This document shows, in pieces, positions 59,011 to 64,000 of a stretch of DNA of 64,000 bases. The stretch is from Drosophila persimilis. Its lineage: Eukaryota; Arthropoda; Insecta; Diptera; Drosophilidae. The notes under the pieces are model-generated. The model did no database searches. It was not told the origin of the DNA and saw only the letters and a list, made by a program, of their open reading frames with translations. The first letter of the stretch is position 1; each line of letters opens with the position of its first letter. Position numbers and translations under genes: made by a program. The stretch lies in assembly GCF_003286085.1 (NCBI RefSeq), contig NW_020825289.1:11656001-11720000 (forward strand), written 5' to 3'.

Positions 59011-60021
59011 CGTCCACCTGCTTTTCTTTCTCTCACAGTATGAGTATGGATGTGGAGCTTTGGGCCTTGCCGCGGCTCACAGAATTCAATCCGTAATTGC
59101 CCGGTATCTCAAGTTTCGACCCGAAGCTAGGTTTCTATTACCATTTTTTGCCTGGCCACCGCTCCTCCCATCCTCCCATCGAGTGTATGCATATTTTACG
59201 GACCTGCGATTTTCCAATTTTGATAATTTGTATTATGCTAATTTTGCCATTCCCTCAGAGATCGTTCCGATAGGGGGGGAAGTCAGCCGTGTGTACATGT
59301 CAGGGGAAAATGAGAATGAAATGGAAATCGTAATGATAGGAAAATATTTGTGCACACTTTTTCCTGTGCATTATGATTTGTTTGCTGCCACTCGGAGTCG
59401 CGCTGGGGCTGGGGCTGGGTCCGGGCGATCGCCTGCAGCATAAATTTAATGTTATATTTACAGACCTATTAAAAATACATAGCACTTTTGTTGATTTATG
59501 GACACTGCGAATGTGTTAATTTTGTTAGCGCTTCCACAGTGATCGGCCAATCAGTGGCCGCAAATATTTGCCATCGAATAAATTGAATCGATGCCAGCAA
59601 GGAACACAACTGTGCAGCAAACTACTGGCTTAAGCTGGTGTTTACTTTGCTTTCGCGAGGACTCAATCTCTTTCGCTGGGCTTCACTTTCGGCTCTAACA
59701 AATCCACAAAGTCGTGTGCCTTCAAAGGGGAAAAGAAACGAGGAGGAAAACCCGTCTTTCCAGTTGTTGAAATTTACTTTTGCACTCAAGGGCCGCGATG
59801 CCGATTCTGCCTCGCTGCCTTGCCCCGCTTTGGGCCAGCAACTAACGGCACATGGTGAGAGCCAGGCCAAAATGCAGTTACTCACTGGTCTCTACCTCTA
59901 CCTCCCTTTCCCCTCTCTCACTCTGTGACCCCCGCAGCTGCAGCCCCGAAAGTGTTGCAAATGACTTGAAACGGGTTTGAATGAGCTTTGCTCGGATTGC
60001 GATTGCGATTGGGGTTCGGAC

Positions 60022-60048
60022 TCGGGTTCGGGTTCGGGTTCGGGTTCT
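60022..60048. repeat. (GGGTTC)n hexamer repeat
   Basis: About four and a half tandem units. Confidence 0.8.
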
Positions 60049-63000
60049 GGCTCTGTTTGGGCTTGTGCTTTTGGTGTTGCCCCGAAGAAATGGGTCAATA
60101 AGAAAATTCAAATGCTACAAAAACTTGTTGAGTTGTTTTTTTTGCGAAGAACCAGACCAAAACAGGGAACTGCTGGCGGGGGAATGAACTCCGTTCTCGG
60201 TTTGTTTCCTCCTCAATTTGCGGTCGGTTCAATGACTTCTCTCCGGTTCGATCAATCAATCGAACTGCAGGGCCCAGCAGATGTTGCCACCGAAGCCAGG
60301 GCCAAGAGAGTATCCAAGCGGAAGGCTGTGAAGCCACAAATATGGCTTTGATTTGATCCGATGTGCTTTGCTCTGCCTTCTGTCTAATGTCCTCGCATCC
60401 TGACAAGAAAGCATTTATGTTTTATCAGAAAGTGCAATTTCTGATGAAACCACAAAACCCAGCAACCATATATGCTCATAATTTATTTGTGGTAGACTGG
60501 AGACTATTTGGTAAGTCTTGTAAGAAGTAGGGAGTACGCAGTGAAGAGCATTCTGCTGAGAAAATGTCAGCTCAAATCAGAAAACAATGGTTGACCACAA
60601 AATTGTTGATAACGCCACCGAGTACACAACGTTATTAATATTTAATGCGATTTGCCGGACTGTTGGCAGGCCCCATTGTCCGCTTTATGAGGGCGAATGA
60701 TGTGGGACCTGGTCCGCTGATGGACCTGGGGAAAGCCGCTTAAAATATTTCCCTGCCACACGGAGATGCAGCGGAGATGTTTGTTGTTTTCCTTGTTGCT
60801 GGTGGCATTTCGCTGATTTAATATTTAGCACGCCTGGACACTCCCCACCTCCTGGGCAAAAGCTCCATTCCTCCACCCCCTCGGCCATGAGGCCTTAGTA
60901 AAATTTTAATGCGCTTTTGATGATGGCCATAAAATGGCAAAACAAAATGCATGGCGGCGGTGGCGGCGGCGGCGGTGGGGGAGGGGACGGAGGGTGGCGG
61001 CATGCAATGCGAATCTCTGCTCTAGATAAAATATTAATTTATTTTTCCCTCCTCCCCTCGCCGTGTTGTTCGCTTGTCCTTTTCCCCAGCATTCTTTTGG
61101 TTGTTGGGGTGGTGGGGTGGTGGGGACGCCCCTTGTCCCGCGGCCAGTGCGAACAAGTTATAGTGCCTCATAAAATGCCACGTACTCGTACGATATGTAT
61201 CGCTGGAAAGCACGGCTCTTATATTTTAAATAACTGTTTCACCACCACCAGCCCCCACCCACCAGGGAAAACCCACCCCCCTCTTGTGTTTTATTAATAC
61301 TTTCATTTTGGATGCGGTTTATTTGTTTCTCCTCTTTCCCCCTCTCTTTGCCTCTTGTTTATTTCTCGCCTTCTTTTGGATTAGTTTTTTAATTTCAACA
61401 GCTCGTGAAATGTTGAACCTTTTGATATGCACGCCAGCTGCTGCACTGCATCTCTTTCAGGATTTAAGAGCACTTGGGAGCTAGGAGATTTTATGGCGAA
61501 ATTCTGTTGAGCAAACCACAAATTTGGGGTATCTACATGTTGATTAAAGCCCTCAATCAGTCCCAGGAATTTAAGAGGCTCGGGCACAACTGTACTTTAT
61601 TAGGGGATAGTGTGGAGGTTACCCTGGCACATCCGCTTTTCCCCCTGGGCTTGGTCTAATCAGCTCCATTTCGCCCACAATCATTCAGGGATCGCCGTGC
61701 CGCACCCACGCATCCTCCGTGACTCTCTGACTCTCGCCATTCGCCTAATGGGCTCGAATTACCAGCCAACAATGACTGAACAGCGGCGAGTATCCGTATC
61801 GTATCCTTTTAGTTGGGTTCGAGGAGGTCTCCCCCAGCTACCATCGAAGGGCACGCGCCTCATTTATTCAATAAGCTGCTCTCATAAACAAGAGTAATTT
61901 TTCTGCGTCCCACCTCCCGTTTTTGCTCCTTGACTTGGCGCTTGGTGACGCTTTTGGCTTGCTCGATGATTGCGCTATTTACAATAATTGCAGACATTTC
62001 CAGCTCCATCGTGCTCCCTCTCGCTATCTCGTTCCTTTCTAACTTTGCCCCTAACTCTCGCTCTGTCTTCCTGTGCTGTCCTTGTGCTGCTTTAGGACCT
62101 TGGGCAAATCGTTGCAGATGAAAATGAGCGAGAAAATGTTTTTTCTCTAGCCGCCCATCCCCCCCGTCCCCTACTATCTCTCACTCCTCGTTCTCTCTCT
62201 CTCGCACACTTCCACTTCCACTTGCTGCTGCAACTTGCACTCCAGCTTCCGCTGTCACTGTTGCCACTCCTCTGGCCGGCACATTTCCATGGAGTAGAAT
62301 GGCGCACCATCCAACTATAAAGCGCAGTGTGCACACAAAAACTAATTAGAAAACTTTTGCGGTTGATAGAGGCAGTGGCAGTGGCAGAGCCAGAGCCAGA
62401 GTCGTCGGAAAGTGTTAAGTGTGTGCAGAGGGGGGAAAAAAAGAAAGCAGCTGCATTAATAATTAAGTAATAGTACACACACAGACATCCACAATTATAG
62501 AGCAGAACGAGACGATGGGGTGATGGGGCGATGGGGCGGAAAAGTGAGAAAATGATTCATGTAAGAGGAGTTGCAGCACAGCAGGAAAAACGGGAAAAAC
62601 GTAAAGAGAACTCGTAAGTGTGTCAGTACCAGTGACGGCACCTTTCTCTACATACTCCTTGGTGAGCCGTATATTTCTCCCCCCGCCATCCCCCCCATCA
62701 CGTGTTTGTCTTCAGTCCAATAATTTTCGGAAATGGAAATTTTGCATAGGCTAAAAGTCCGGCCTAATGAAGTTGCTACCCCAGAAAGTTGCTTCTGTAA
62801 TGCAAATCAATGTGAAAAGTTTTCGGCACGCTTCAAAATTTCATGAGCCATCGGACTTATCGATGAATTTCATGAATAACAAAATACAGCCTCCGACGAA
62901 AGCCGCTCAGGCACTTCCTTGCTGTTAGATGGGGCGGAGAGTGGGGGCTGGTGGAACAAATTGAACATTTAACCCATTACAACATGACAAGCTCCCCGAA

Positions 63001-63760
63001 AAGCCTTCCATCATCGAATTTTTCGACTATTTTGCCTGTGAATATATAAACGGAAGTCAGAGATAGCGAGAGGGGGGAGGGTGGATGGTGGGAAGAAAAC
63101 ATTTTTGGCAGCTTAAATTTTCCATAAATTTCCATGGCAACGACCAATGCTCATTATAATTTGCCATTAATTCTCAGAATAGCAACCAGCCAGACTTTTT
63201 CCCACTCCCCCCCGCTGTCTCCTGGAAGAGGTATTCTTTATTTTGCTGCCCCCATTCCTGTTGGGCTAGACCTGGCACGCCTTGGCTTTGGCCGCCTCCT
63301 CTGCACACTCGAAACTCATTAACGTAATTTTCGAAAATTTATGAATGTTAATTGGGAAATTTCTTTGGCATAGTGGAGCCGAGCAAAGTGCTTATTAAAT
63401 TATGCTAATGAGTTCCTGAGCCTCACACACACAGCTTACACAGCTGTCTTGGAAGGAGCTCGGAAGGAACTTTCTTCGGATTGTGCGGTGTGGGCCAGAT
63501 AAATGAGAAATTCCAATTATTTCTGACAAAAAAGCGAAAACAAATGAAATTGAGAGCGTAAACGCTGGGAAGTTGTCAACAGCCGCCTGGCCTGGGGCAG
63601 GATCGTCGGCAGAACAAAGCCACGGAAAGTGAAAGGACACGGCAGTGGCAAGGGGAATTGTGTCTCTCGTAGCCTCTTCTGTCAATTAGTCGTCACTCAC
63701 TTCTGTGGCCTTTTAAAACGATTAACGATTACTAACTCGAATCTTTGAATTTTCTTGCAG

Positions 63761-63943
63761 GATGTCTTGCACAAAATCTGTCATCCACATGGCCAAGTGC
63801 TGCGCATTGTCATCTTCAAAAAGAACGGCGTCCAGGCCATGGTGGAGTTCGACAACCTCGATGCGGCCACACGGGCGCGCGAGAATCTGAATGGAGCCGA
63901 CATCTATGCCGGCTGCTGCACTTTGAAAATTGATTATGCCAAG
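63761..63943 (+). CDS. sm: smooth, exon completing the RRM2-equivalent
   Basis: The exon encodes 61 residues in phase 0/0, from DVLHKICHPHGQVLRIVIF to AGCCTLKIDYAK. It carries the RNP-like KKNGVQAMVEFDN and the NGADIYAGCCTLKI strand that identify the hnRNP L/PTB-type RRM2. It joins exactly to NPFYPITV of the exon at 37368. The acceptor is TTTTCTTGCAG/GAT and the donor AAG/GTAAGATTG. The remaining RRMs lie beyond the window. The domain binds CA-rich or pyrimidine-rich RNA in this family. Identity as smooth is strong because it is the fly hnRNP L. Confidence 0.95.
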
Positions 63944-64000
63944 GTAAGATTGATCGCGGCCTCTACAGGCTCGTCTGTATATCGTGATATATTCTGTGAC
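63944..64000 (+). other. sm: Start of the next smooth intron
   Basis: GTAAGATTG donor at 63944. The intron runs off the window. Confidence 0.85.

Larger units (their letters stand above)
56245..63760 (+). other. sm: smooth second intron, right part
   Basis: Non-coding DNA up to the RRM exon, with a (CTG)n tract (57436-57470), a dispersed repeat (58791-59010), (GGGTTC)n (60022-60048) and GGC repeats (60953-60975). Open frames here lack good starts or family features. Confidence 0.55.

Noticed and set aside
59060-59443. 127-codon plus-strand frame after the dispersed repeat
   Set aside because: It starts only at TTG, overlaps repeat-derived sequence at its beginning and ends in an Ala-Gly microsatellite. 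No family resemblance.
1-64000. tRNA genes, rRNA and CRISPR arrays
   Set aside because: No TPsiC-arm-like GGTTCGAATCC element with a matching acceptor stem was seen. The tandem repeats are simple microsatellites without spacers, and the genome is animal.

Overview
The window is eukaryotic, nuclear and almost certainly from a Drosophila of the obscura group (D. pseudoobscura, D. miranda and relatives). The protein-coding exons match Drosophila families. Introns are either tiny (54-75 bp) or very large (22 and 26 kb). The non-coding DNA is full of short-period microsatellites, especially the hexamer GTATCT/AGATAC, as is typical of that group. Species and chromosome (expected Muller element C) are inferences from memory of the D. 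melanogaster map, not from a search.

The backbone is one long plus-strand gene, smooth (sm), the fly hnRNP L homologue. A GA/CT-rich, promoter-like and 5'UTR-like zone lies at about 11.5-13.5 kb. A 5'UTR/first coding exon follows (14707-15407, ATG at 15261). A 22 kb intron leads to an exon at 37368-37505 that starts the RRM2-equivalent domain. A 26 kb intron then leads to an exon at 63761-63943 that completes the same RRM. The rest of sm lies beyond the right edge. Within the first giant intron there is a candidate alternative first coding exon (25994-26041) and a textbook recursive-splice (ratchet) point at 28133/28134.

Two minus-strand genes are nested in the second giant sm intron. One is a four-exon tubulin tyrosine ligase-like polyglutamylase of the TTLL6/13 type (41339-44185, 888 aa). 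The other is a two-exon, 88-residue secreted TIL-type cysteine-rich peptide (50616-50944), easily missed because each exon is short. A plus-strand TATA/Inr core promoter at 52857 marks a third possible nested transcript.

Left of sm (0-11.5 kb) there is one convincing coding exon, on the minus strand: a mos1/DUF4817-like helix-turn-helix module (4789-4995) with a perfect splice donor but no visible partner exon. There are also weaker open frames (8.0-8.8 kb, minus) and a decayed coding region (3.45-4.04 kb, plus).

Transposon traces are old: a pair of AT-rich MITE-like copies (19.15 and 31.30 kb), two fragments of dispersed repeats (23.74 and 58.79 kb), and a possible piggyBac-type zinc-ribbon tail (56.06 kb). 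I see no tRNA, rRNA or CRISPR array. Most remaining sequence is intronic or intergenic low-complexity DNA in which I can support no gene.
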